Below, one piece after another: positions 23,754 to 34,123 of a stretch of DNA of 64,000 nt; the first letter of the stretch is position 1; each line of letters begins with the position of its first letter. Both the position numbers and the translations under genes were made by a program. Under the pieces are notes generated by a model. It was not told the origin of the DNA, did not search any database, and saw only the letters and a list, made by a program, of their open reading frames with translations. Source of the DNA: Lycium barbarum (lineage: Eukaryota > Streptophyta > Magnoliopsida > Solanales > Solanaceae); assembly GCF_019175385.1 (NCBI RefSeq), contig NC_083344.1, forward strand, positions 63,054,782 to 63,118,781. Direction: 5' to 3'.

Positions 23754-24336
23754 CTAGCTCATACTTGCCGTAGGGAACAAGTGAGGATATCTCTTCTTCA
23801 TGTCCTCCTCTGCTTCCCAAGTAGCTTCCTCAGTATTATGGTTTCGCCACAACACCTTGACCGATGCTACATCCTTCGTCCTTAACCTTCCAACTTGACG
23901 ATCTAGAATCTGAACCGGTTTTTCTTCATAGGTTAAACCTTCGTTAATTTCAATCTCTTCAGGATTCAACACATAGGAAGGATCAGGTTTGCACAACCTC
24001 AACATCGAAATGTGAAACACCGGATGCACCATGGCCATATCGAATGGCAACTTCAATTCATAAGCCACCGTCCCAATTTTCCTAACAATATTATAAGGGC
24101 TAATGAAACGGGGACTAAGTTTCCCCTTCCTACCAAACCGCATTACTCCCTTCATCGGCGATACTTTGAAGAACACCTTGTCACCAACAGAAAATTCTAG
24201 CTCACGCCGCCTCATATCCGTATAGGATTTCTGTCTACTCTGGGCTGTCTTGAGTCGTTGGACAATAAGATTAACCTTTTCAATTGCTTCATGAACTGAA
24301 TCCAGACCCAACAATTCCACCTCAGTTGGTTCAAAC
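23754..24336 (-). pseudogene. Integrase C-terminal part and chromodomain of element D
   Basis: The minus-strand frame holds, in order, a QKSYTDMRRRELEF linker, VGDKVFFKVSPMKGV, the GPY/F-like LSPRFISPYNIVRKIG, VHPVFHISMLRLC, and a chromodomain-like tail (VQILDRQVGRLRTKDVASVK, then WEAEEDMKKRYPHLF). In chromoviruses this tail directs integration to heterochromatin. The stretch joins the integrase core at 24340-24748 through a frameshift near 24340-24370. It is more diverged from L, M and P than they are from each other, so it is a separate subfamily. Its gag, protease, RT and RNase H parts are absent. Confidence 0.85.
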
Positions 24337-24339
24337 CAA

Positions 24340-24748
24340 CCAATTGGAAACCGATAACGCCTCCCATAAAGAGCCTCATAGGAGCCATTTGAATACTCGC
24401 TTGGTAACTGTTGTTGTACACGAACTTCAGAAGAGGTAAATGTTCATCCCAATTTCCTCCGAAATCTATAACACAAGCTCGCAGCATATCTTCTAGAGTC
24501 TGAATAGTTCTATTTTCCTGCCCGTCCATTTGAGGATGAAAGGTGGTGCTCAATTTCACTCTAGTCCCCAAACCTTCCTGAAAGGATGTCCAAAAATGAG
24601 CAGTGAATTGCGTACCTCTGTCAGATATGATAGATGTCGAAATCCCATGCAATTTAACTATCTCTTTTATGTATAGCTCGGCGTACTTCACCGCGGTATA
24701 TGTCTTCTTCACAAGGAGATAATGGGCAGACTTCGTGAGTCTATCCAC
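24340..24748 (-). pseudogene. Integrase core fragment of element D
   Basis: Minus strand: [32 protein letters not shown] (second catalytic Asp in SDRG), [20 protein letters not shown], and NNSYQASIQMAP are all recognisable. The catalytic Glu region reads GQENRT where relatives have GQAERT, so the conserved Glu is lost or displaced. Just upstream, an in-frame TAG at about 24758 replaces the Trp of the family's [10 protein letters not shown]. The frame breaks near 24340-24370. Dead gene. Confidence 0.85.
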
Positions 24749-25164
24749 TACAACCTAGATCGAATCAAACTTGGCCTTTGTGCGGGATAAACCCACAACT
24801 AAATCCATATTGATCTCCTCCCACTTCTACTACAGAATTTCAATATTCTGAGCCAGGCCTCCAGGCCTTTGATGTTCTGCTTTCACCTGTTGACAGTTCA
24901 AACACTTAGCCACAAAGTTAGAAATATCAACCTTTATGCTCTTTCACCAATAGTGTTGTTTCAAATTCTTATACATTTTGGTGGATCTCAGATGAACCGA
25001 AAACTTGGAATTATGAGCTTCCATCATCAATTCTTGTCGAAGACTATCAACATCAGGAACACATGATCGTCCTTGCAACCGCAGAACACTGTCACCAGTC
25101 CCAATAGTAAATGAAGTGTACTTACCCCTTTCCACTCGATCTCTTAGCTTTACCAAAAGCTCAT
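24749..25164 (-). pseudogene. Integrase zinc-binding region and end of RNase H, element D
   Basis: Minus strand: LRDRVERGKYTSFTIG..., GRSCVPDVDSLRQELM, the His-His-type AHNSKFSVHLRSTKMYKNL, and further on traces of CxxCQQVKAEHQRPGGLAQNIEI. Several stops interrupt it. It is cut at 25164 by LTR fragment E, and the rest of D was not found in the window. Confidence 0.75.
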
Positions 25165-25337
25165 TGTCATGACCCAAGGGGAGAGCCATGACGGGCACCC
25201 GGAGCTAACCCACCGGGCACTTCTCATCGAACATTCACATTCATATCTAGGTGAGCCACATGGCCTATTAACAATTCTATAACTCAATAATACCATTTCC
25301 AACGGCTAAAACACTTTTATATATCAACGTCAACAAC
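25165..25337 (-). repeat. LTR scrap E, minus strand
   Basis: It begins TGTCATGACCCAAGGGG and resembles the first 100 bp of the P-type LTRs (CACCCGG.GCTA.CCCACC.GGGCAC ... CATCTAGGTGAGCC). It is cut at 25337 by the LTR of element M, and its other part is not found to the right of M. Confidence 0.7.
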
Positions 25338-26610
25338 TGTCACGACCCAGCCCCGTGGGCCGTGACTAGTGTCCTAATTGGACACCCAAACCCATTCGCT
25401 TACCAAATCGAAATATCAAAGACTTATTCAGATTTAACATACGTTATTTTGCACAAATACTGAGAACAGACATCATCTTAAGCGGTCACCTGTAACAGAA
25501 ATATCATACAAAAGCCGGCAGGCTGGCGGAATACACATCGCCCGAATACACATACATATAGAAACATATGGGCCGTTTCGGCCATAATAGCAAACGGAAC
25601 CGCCTAAGGCATAAGTCACGGACATAATCGAACAAACACGACCCATGACCCACATATATGTCTACAGGCCTCTACAAACCATAATAGAAACATATGACGG
25701 GACAGGGCCCCGCCGTACCCCAAATAGTCGTATATACAGAAACATGTATAACAAAAGATATGTACCAAAAATATGAGCTCCGGATCAAAGGAGTACTCCA
25801 AATAGCAGAATAAGGATCCTACACTGGCGGGTCACCAGAACGAACGTCTGTACCTGCGGGCATGAAACGCAACCCCCGAAGAAAGGGGGACAGTATGAAA
25901 TATGTACCGAGTATGTAAAGCATGAAATACAGTAATCCGAATCATAACTGAAGTGAGAAGTACGGAAAATGGATACAGAATTAGTATATCAAAACCTGTG
26001 CTGAAAACATAAATAATGCAAATAAAAATCATGCATAGGGCTCAGGAACGTGGTCGCCACTCCGACGCTAGCGCCACAACACATCATACTCCAGAGGTTT
26101 CAAATCTCCGTACAATCCCCGAACATATCGTATCATCATAACATATCACAACATCAAAATACATCATATGCCATATCACATCATAACGCCGTATATAAGC
26201 GGTACCCGGCTCTATGGCGAGGAACTCGGGAACCGTAACACATTATACTGCCGAATATAACATAGTGCGCACGATCACAAAACCGGCCCAGGACCCGGCG
26301 AACGATGTAATAGTAGTATGCACGAGCGGAGTAGTGAGGAAACCATATTTATATAAGTAAATAAATTCCAAGACTCAATGAATAAATATATATACCGATA
26401 TCAGAAGGCTCAGAAACAAGTATCGGGTCAATCGGAATTAGTATAAGAAAGTTGCGAGCTTTTGAAGTACAGAACCTTCTAAAAACATTTCATAAGCCAT
26501 ATTTGGAAATTCAGGTATCATTCATATTAGGAAACTTTCGAGTAACATTATGGATCAAACCAAATGGAGACTTTAAGACCATATTTACGTATCAAAGTAT
26601 TCATCAAAGA
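25338..26610 (-). repeat. Element M 3' LTR, left portion
   Basis: It begins TGTCACGACCCAGCCCCG and closely matches 45829-47090 of the 5' LTR, including the TTTAAGACCATAT junction region where solo LTR H entered the other copy. It carries a hairpin-module copy at 25853-25915. At about 26611 it switches to the related but distinct LTR N. Confidence 0.85.
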
Positions 26611-29214
26611 CGCAGATCATAATCACAAACGAACAAATATGACCCATGACCCACATATATGTCTACAGGCCTCTACAAACCATAACAGAAAACATATGAC
26701 TGGACAGGTCCCCGCCGTACCCAAATAGTCATATATACAGAACATGTATAACCGAAGGTATGTACCAAAAATATGAGCTCCGGATCAAAGGGAGTACCCC
26801 AAGTGGCAGAATATATATCCTATACCGGAGGATCACCAAAATGAACGTCTGTACCTGCGGGCATGAAACGCAGCCCCGAAGAAAGGGGGTCAGTACGAAA
26901 TATGTACTGAGTATGTAAAGCAGGAAGTACAGTAATCCAAATCAGAACTGAAATGAGGTGTATGGAAAGCGGTTACAAAATCGGTAAATCAAACCTGTTT
27001 TAAAAACATAAGTAATGCAAACATAAATCATGCATAAGGCTCAGGAACGTGGTCGCCACTCTGACACTGGCGCCACAACACATCATACTCCAGAAGGTGT
27101 CAAATCTCCGTACAATCCCCGAACATATCATATCATCATATCATATCAGAACATCAGAACATATTATATGCCATATCACATCATAACGCCGTATATAAGC
27201 GGTACCCGACCCTATGGTGAGGTATCGGGCACCGTAACACATCATACTGCCGAATATAACATATTGCGCACGATCACATAACCGGCTCGGGAACCGGCGA
27301 ACGATGTCATAGTAGTAGGCACGAGCGGAGTAGTGCAGAAACCATATGCATATAAATAAATAATTTATTTTCAAAACTCGATGAACAAATATATGTACGA
27401 CATCCGAAGGCTCAGAAATCAATTTCGGGTCAATCGGAGTTAGTATACGAAAGTTACAAACTTTTGAAGTACAGAACTTTCTAGAAGCATTTCAGAAGCT
27501 CTTTTTGGAAATTTAAGTAACATTCATATTAGGGGACTTCCAACTACCACTATGGAACAAATCAAATAGAGCCTTCAAGATCATATGTACGTATCAAAAT
27601 ATATATATCCAAAACTTTAGCCATATCAAATATTTTTCGAACAACATCCGGAAACGTATCGACTAGAACTTCGAATATCACGAATATGTATCAAGCCATT
27701 TGGAATAGCTTATGGAAGTCAAAGATGTTAGCCATCCTAGTGGCATCTAGGAGTAGGAATTTCTTTATAAGCATACATATACATTTTTGTTTATTCCAAA
27801 AAGGATCATGCCAAAAAGAAGGAACGGTAGGCTTTACATACCTCGATCGTTCGTTAACAAATCTCGACTCAAGTCTCGGGTTCTCCAATATCTACAATAA
27901 TATTATCAATTACCAAATATTAGCTACGAGTACTTAGAAATTCAAATTCTAATTAGTACTCGTCTACAAAAATTTCGGCAGCACCTCCCCTGTAAATTCA
28001 ACATCCCCGAGAATTTAACTCGGCCAAATTCATCAACAACCATACCAACAATACCAACAACCATACTAATAACATCCAAAAACCAATTAAAAATGCATTC
28101 CAACACTAGTAACCCTCCTTTCTATATCTTTCATCATTATTCAATTCAACTGCGCATTTTCAAGCAAATCTCAAGGTTCACATATTCATTATTAATTCAA
28201 GGTCGACCAAATACAATTCAAAGCATTTCATACAATTCTACAAAATATTCCATAATCCCACTATCACCATATTCCATTCGAAATCTTCACAAACATGACA
28301 AAGTCGCAACATCGCATTTTCTTCTTCCAATTCCATCAACAACAACAACAATTTGCATCCTACAACTTCATTCCCATAATTACATAAACTATAATAAAGT
28401 CACATACTATCCGACAACAACTCAACGACAAATTTTTCATGCCAACTAGAACCATTAATCTTCCATTTACATCTCAAGGCCACAACAACATAATTAACAT
28501 ACTTAACAAATTCAATTCATCTTCCTTCAAAAAAAAGGCACCACACGGCCAAAACACACACACACACACACGGCTCACATACCACACACAACATCTCCAT
28601 ATTTTTCATTAAATTCTACTCACTATAACAATATAAATTTTCCATAAGAAAAGGGTAGAATTCTTACCTTTTCCAATTTTTCCACTTGATAAAAAAAGTA
28701 CTTTCTTGCCTCAAAATTTATATCCCGTTGAAGAGGATCTTGAGCTTAGTAGGAATACTAGAAAATTTGTATTTTTGAACTCAAGATTGATGGGCTAAAA
28801 TTTTTCTTTCCTTTTCTTTTAGTGGCCGAATGGCCCTTCCCTTGTGATGCTCTCAATTTTTATCTTCTTGATGTTTCTAAAATGGTGACTAAACAAAGGC
28901 CCCTTCTATTTATTTGTCTTATTTTGGTCATGGGCTTGGGCCTATATTTTTTCTCTTGGCCGGCCACTCCACAAAATTTGGGCCTCTTTTTTTTCATTTA
29001 ATTTTGAGCCCATTTAGTTATGGGTCCTATTTTGTAATTCCCGAAACTAATTTTTAAAATTTCCCATTTCGCCCTTGACCTTCCTCCATGCTTCCCCATT
29101 AACATTTCATGAACAACACCCATATTTTAAATAAAGATCAAATTATGGCCTTATTTCTTACAAGTCAAAATTATTTCGAATTTTCCAAATATGCAAAAAG
29201 TACGGGATATAACA
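26611..29214 (-). repeat. Truncated LTR N inside the M 3' LTR
   Basis: It ends with the intact LTR terminus CGGGATATAACA at 29214, but lacks its first ~280 bp on the left. It is about 92% similar by eye to the first part of the M LTR and diverges further downstream. Relative to the M 5' LTR, about 360 bp of target (matching 50637-50995) are missing at the junction and there is no target duplication. Insertion with deletion, or recombination between LTRs, would explain this. It carries a hairpin module at 26854-26915, a GAG|GTATGT donor-like site near 27833-27845 and a (CA)n run near 28554-28570. Confidence 0.7.
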
Positions 29215-30726
29215 AGAAATTTCGGCAGCATCTCCCCTGTAAATTCAACATCCCCGAGAATTTAACTCGGCAAAATTTATCAACAACCATACCAACAATA
29301 CCAACAACCATACCAACAACATCAACAATCAATTTAAATTGCATTATAACATTAGTAACCTTCTCCTCTACGTAGCTTATCACATTCAATTCAACTACGT
29401 ACATTCAAGCCAATATCAACGCTCACATATTCATTTCTAATCCGAGATCATTCAAACACAATTCAAGAACATTTCAAACAATCTATACAATATTCAAACA
29501 ATTCCACCAACACCATACTCCACCCGACATCCCCACAAATGCAACAAGACTACAACGTCGCATTTTCTTCTTCCAAATTCATAAACAACAACAACAATTT
29601 ACTCTTTAGCAACTTCACTTTCACCATTACCTAAAACCATATTAAAATCACATAATTTCCTACAACAACCTACAACCAATTTCCATGCCAACTTGGACCA
29701 TTAGTCTTTCATTAGCATCATAGAGTTCACAACAACACAACTAACATACTACATAAAATTAATTCATCTTCCTCCACCCAATAACACCACACGACCACAC
29801 ACACACAACACAGCAGACAAAGGGAAAGATTTCCAGTCAAGGACGCTACGCCCACTCCTTATCCCGAAATGGGCATTCACAATCCNNNNNNNNNNNNNNN
29901 NNNNNNNNNNNNNNNNNNNNNNNNNNNNNNNNNNNNNNNNNNNNNNNNNNNNNNNNNNNNNNNNNNNNNNNNNNNNNNNNNNNNNNNNNNNNNNNNNNNN
30001 NNNNNNNNNNNNNNNNNNNNNNNNNNNNNNNNNNNNNNNNNNNNNNNNNNNNNNNNNNNNNCCACATGGCCCACACACAACACATAACATTCCTATGATT
30101 TTCACTCAATTCTACTCACTACAACATATATAAATCTTCCATAACATGTAAAAGAACAGAAATTCTTACCTTTTCTTCAATTTTCCACTTGAATAGAATT
30201 TTTGCACTTGCCACAAAAGTAGTTTTCTTACTTCAATGATTATGCCACGTTAAAGCGGGTCTTGGAATTTGTAGGAATTCAAAAAGAGATGAATTTTTGG
30301 ACCAAGGATGGAAGGTGTCAAATTTTTTTTCTTCTTTTCTTTGTTGGCCGAATGGCCTATTCTTTTTGCTCTCAATCTCTTATCTTCTTGAATGTTCTAA
30401 AATGGGGGATAATAATAGTGGCCCTCTCTATTTATTTGGTCTGTTTAATTTCACATGGGCCTTGGGCCATGCCCTATGGCCTGCCACAACTTGGGCCCCT
30501 TTTTGTTTTTTTTGGGATTTTCCAAGCCCACTTACTTATGGTTAATATTTTGTAATTCATGAAACCATTTTTCAAATTTCCAATTTTTCCCTTGGCCTTC
30601 CTCCATATTTCCGCATCAATATTTTTTCATGAACAACTTATATATTAAATAGAATCAAATTGCCTTATCTCTTACTAGTCACAATTATTTCAAATTTTCC
30701 GAATATGTAAAATACGGGATATATCA
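29215..30726 (-). repeat. Element M 3' LTR, right portion
   Basis: It matches 50996-52239 of the 5' LTR closely and ends CGGGATATATCA beside the purine tract. It includes the assembly gap. It contains the TATA-like TCTATTTATTTGG box and a donor-like AAG|GTAAGAATTT (minus strand, near 30170). Confidence 0.85.
29811..30061. other. Assembly gap (176 N) with unmatched flank
   Basis: N bases fill 29886-30061. The 75 bases before them (29811-29885) have no counterpart in the otherwise matching 5' LTR of M, where the surrounding CA-rich sequence is continuous (51580-51610). The flank may be inserted sequence or a wrong join. Confidence 0.9.
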
Positions 30727-30765
30727 TCCTCCCCCTTTAGAACATTCGTCCTCAAATATTAAACT
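30727..30765 (-). promoter_or_regulatory. Polypurine tract and palindrome of element M
   Basis: Minus strand: ATTTG-AGGA-CGAATGTT, then CTAAAGGGGGAGGA, then the LTR. One arm of the palindrome is altered compared with A and L. Confidence 0.85.
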
Positions 30766-30830
30766 AGTCATATAGGGTCTTGCACGCATTTCGGGGGAGT
30801 TTCTTTTTATGGACAGCACATATAATTCAT

Positions 30831-31488
30831 TCACCAATTAGTATAATCAATTATTGAATTTAGATTACATGTAGGCATAGGAAACAAGTGAGGGTACTTC
30901 TTCTTCATCTCGTCCTCCGCTTCCCAGGTCATTTCCTCTCAGTTATTATTCCGCCACAACACCTTAACAGAAGGCACATCTTTGGTACGTAGTCTCCTCA
31001 CCTGACGATCCAAGATAGCTACAGGCTGTTCTTCATAGGACAGTTCCTCTGTTACCTGGATATCTTCTATGGGGAATATTCTGGAAGGGTCACCAATACA
31101 CTTACGGAGCATCGATACATGAAATACCGAATGTACTGCTTCTAGATCGGATGGTAAGTCTAACTCGTAAGCGACCTTGCCTATCTTTCGAACAACCTGA
31201 TAAGGCCCAATATATCTCGGACTGAGCTTTTCTTTTCTGCCGAATCTCGTTACACCCTTCATAGGCGACACTTTCAGGAATACCCAGTGACCAATCTGGA
31301 ACTCTAAAGGTCGACATCGTTTATCTGCATATGATTTCTGTTGATTCTGGGCTGCTAATAACCGTTCCCGAATGAGTTTCACCTTATCGACTGCTTGCTG
31401 GATCATATCTGGACCAATCAATTTAATTTCACCCACATCAAACTAACCAATCGAAGATATGCATTTTCTACCATATAAGGCTTCATAC
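30831..31488 (-). pseudogene. Element M integrase C-terminal part and chromodomain
   Basis: The minus-strand frame continues the integrase interrupted by L: YGRKC, LIGPDMIQQAVDKVKLI, HWVFLKVSPMKGV, LSPRYIGPYQVVRKIGKVAY, VHSVFHVSMLRKCIGD, then the chromodomain-like AILDRQVRRLRTKDV and MTWEAEDEMKKKYPHLF. It ends at TGA 30831-30833. There are two nonsense codons. A TAG near 31463-31465 replaces a conserved Trp. A TGA at 30936-30938 replaces the CGA Arg seen at this place in L (NREEM). Apart from these the frame is intact. Confidence 0.9.
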
Positions 31489-31659
31489 TGTTACACCTCG
31501 GAAAATTTCCCGTTGGTACGCAAGTAAATGAACTAATGATGTGTGCGAGGAGTGCGAGTGTATAATGTTTCATGGGAAATGTATGTAAAGGGATGTGGAT
31601 GATTGGAATGAAAAGTCGAGAAATGAAAAGAATTGAAAGTTGGCAAAACTGCCCAGTGG

Positions 31660-32050
31660 TCGTATATTGCAAAATACGGACCGTAAAGTGCAATACGGTC
31701 CGTAAACTGGCAGTCGTAAATTGCCATGCAAAGGCTTCAGCTGTCGGCCAGTGGTCGTAAAGTGCAAATACGGATCGTAAACTAGTATACGGTCCGTAAA
31801 CTGGTATACTGTCCATAAACTGCCAGGTCGTAAACTGGCATGCCAAACTTCAACTTTCTGCCAGCTGAGGAAAAGGTATAATACGACCTGGTGGACGGAC
31901 CGTAAAGTGATTTACGGCCCGTAAACCATAGTCGTAAATCACCATGAATGCAGGCCAAAGTCTCTGGTCCTGCTTAAGCTTAAAGACGACCACGAGGGAC
32001 GGTCTGTAAAGTAGAATACGGACCGTAAACCTCCATGGACGACCACTGTT
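31660..32050 (+). promoter_or_regulatory. Palindrome array in U3 of element L
   Basis: At least eight TACGGNCCGTA-like units, with interspersed GTCGTA half-sites, end in GACCACTGTTCACCC about 25 bp before the TATA-like CATTAAATATGAG. The 3' LTR copy is at 39150-39530 and has lost some units. Confidence 0.6.
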
Positions 32051-33430
32051 CACCCAGCACATATTTTCCAATTCATTAAATATGAGGATCAAGACTTATT
32101 TTATTTCATTACAACATTACACCACTTCTCTCTAAAACTTCTCTCTACATTTATTATATGAGTTTCCAAGGATTTTAAGTCAGCCATAACATTAAGACAA
32201 GTGAATCAAGGATAAGGGAATCATCAAGGATCATCCAAGTCAAGAAATCCAAATGGAGAAAAACTAGGGTTTTGCTCAAAGAGGAGTATTATCAACCAAA
32301 GCTTGTTCCTACAAATTCTAAGGTAAGATTCATGATTTTTACAAGATGTTTAAGGTATTGGAGAATTAAAATACATGGATTGTAGAAAATGTGGTCAACT
32401 AGGTCATGATTGATGAATAGTGACATTTTGAGAAATAGTTTGAATTGAGTTATGAATGTTGTTGCGTTGTGATATGAATGTGTTATAAATAGTATTAAGA
32501 TCATGAACTAAACACTTTAGACGAATGGACGAAGATGGGTGTTGTGACCATGAATGTGGGTGAATTAGAGGCAAATTGAAGAATCTAGATAATGTGGATA
32601 ATGTGAATGACTAATGGCCATTGTTATGATATTAATGAAGGTATAAACACTAGCATTGCAAGGGAACGAGCAAGTGTAGAATAGTTCGACGGAAAGGTAT
32701 GTGAGGCTAACCCTTCTTTCATAAGACATGATTCTTTGGCCATATTCCTAATTCCTCTAAATGAGTATGTTGTCTCCAAATGATTGATATTCCGAGCTCA
32801 TAAGCTCACGACCCTTGATACGTGCTACAAATGTACTACGCACCCCATTGACGAGTAAGCATAAGATAGAGATGTAGCGAAAACGTTGATGATAGTGATG
32901 ACGATGATAATAATAATGATGCTAAAGGTGCCTACGAGCTATTATATTCACATGTGCCTATGAAGGGCTATAATGACACCCCGAGCTTATAATGCCGGGT
33001 AGAATATAGGTATATGGATGTATATATCTATGTATGTATGTATGTATATGATTACGTAACGCGCACACACGTCTGCGGATGGTACGGATAACCCTGAACC
33101 CTTGGTAGGGCCAGGTAGAAATAACATTGAGCCTTGGTTGGCCAAGTACGTACGAAACACCGAGCCTTAGGGTCGGGTACGCTATGTATGTATATAAGTG
33201 TATGGCTATGTATATAATATGAATATGAATGGGATAAGACTATGTAAAAGAATACGAATAAGGATATGTATACGAATATGAGCACAAGTATGGTACGAGT
33301 ATTATTATGGGATACGAACGACGATGTATGCAAGTAAGCGACATGATGATGATGATATTACTGTCTCCCCTCCTATGCTATCTTCATATGATATCTATTA
33401 TGCTTCTATATTGATGTTGATCATTCTTTA

Positions 33431-33494
33431 CATACTCAGTACATTCTTCGTACTGACGTCCTTTTGTTTGTGGACGCTGCGTCATGCCCGCAGG
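33431..33494 (+). other. Conserved hairpin module, L 5' LTR copy
   Basis: CATAC then TCAGTAC-ATTCTTC-GTACTGA, CGTCC-TTTTGTTTGT-GGACG, and CTGCG-TCATGCC-CGCAG lie in immediate succession. The same order occurs in every LTR of the window that is complete in this region, except where noted as decayed. The 3' LTR copy is at 40913-40976. Confidence 0.7.
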
Positions 33495-33917
33495 TGCACA
33501 GGGAAACAGACTTGATCCATAGCTTCTTATTAAGAGATTGCATAACAGAGCTCCATTTCTTTCGGAGCCGTAGCTTTTGGGTACTTATTCTTTTTTGTAT
33601 ATAATTATGGGCATAGCGGGGTCCTGTCCCGCTCATACGATATGTCATACTCTTAGAGGCTCGTAGACATGTGTATGTGGGTAGAGATGTTCGGCCATGT
33701 CGGCCCATGTTTTGTATATCTTTTGTTGGCCTCGTCGGCCTTGTACTTATGATGTGGCATAGATGCCTATGATATGTTAAATGATGATGATCGTCTAATG
33801 GGATCAATATGATTAACGATAAGAAAAGGACGAATTGACTCATGGTTCACCTAGATGTTATGTTATGTACGATACGGGGGTGCTCGTCGCGGCCCCCTAG
33901 CCGGGTCGTGACAAAAG

Positions 33918-33929
33918 TGGTATCAGAGC
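33918..33929 (+). promoter_or_regulatory. Primer-binding site of element L
   Basis: TGGTATCAGAGC lies four bases after the LTR and is complementary to the 3' end of initiator-Met tRNA. Confidence 0.95.
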
Positions 33930-34123
33930 AGTTCAGTCCTAGGATGTGTCTACGAGCCGTGTCTAGTAGAGTCTTGGTTATGGGTGTGTTGCGCGCCATA
34001 CTTATAAACGAGAAGCTGCGGACATTTTAGAAATATATGACCTTCTTTCTTCATAAGAATCGTGCGATAGAGCTATGATGTAAGAAATTCTTGTTCCTAA
34101 ATCGTGTGTTGTGTATTTCAGAG

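Larger units (their letters stand above)
31489..33913 (+). repeat. Element L 5' LTR (2425 bp)
   Basis: It runs from TGTTACACCTCGG to GGGTCGTGACA. It contains a palindrome array (31660-32045), a TATA-like box near 32074, donor-like sites at 32322/32323 and 32696/32697, and the hairpin module at 33431-33494, followed by GCTCC/GGAGC and GCGGG/CCCGC inverted repeats (33550-33634). It lacks a 22-bp stretch near its end that the 3' LTR retains. Confidence 0.96.
32323..34121 (+). other. Candidate leader intron of element L
   Basis: The donor-like CTAAG|GTAAGA at 32322/32323 follows a plausible 5' exon (AT-rich box, then CTTCTCTCTAAAACTTCTCTC). The acceptor-like TTGTGTATTTCAG ends at 34121, two bases before the gag ATG. 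The second donor-like AAAG|GTATGT is at 32696/32697. The hairpin module, LTR end and PBS fall inside. No transcript evidence is available. Confidence 0.45.

Noticed and set aside
24012..24200. Plus-strand frames overlapping pol remnants (also at 31572-31760, 43919-44206, 57414-57653)
   Set aside because: Shadows of minus-strand pol genes or LTR sequence; no start context or motif of their own.
29764..30109. Open frames crossing the N run
   Set aside because: They are open only because N is read as any codon.
30262..30555. 97-codon frame repeated at 51786-52079
   Set aside because: Both copies lie antisense in the two LTRs of M around the probable first exon; low-complexity and explained by LTR duplication.
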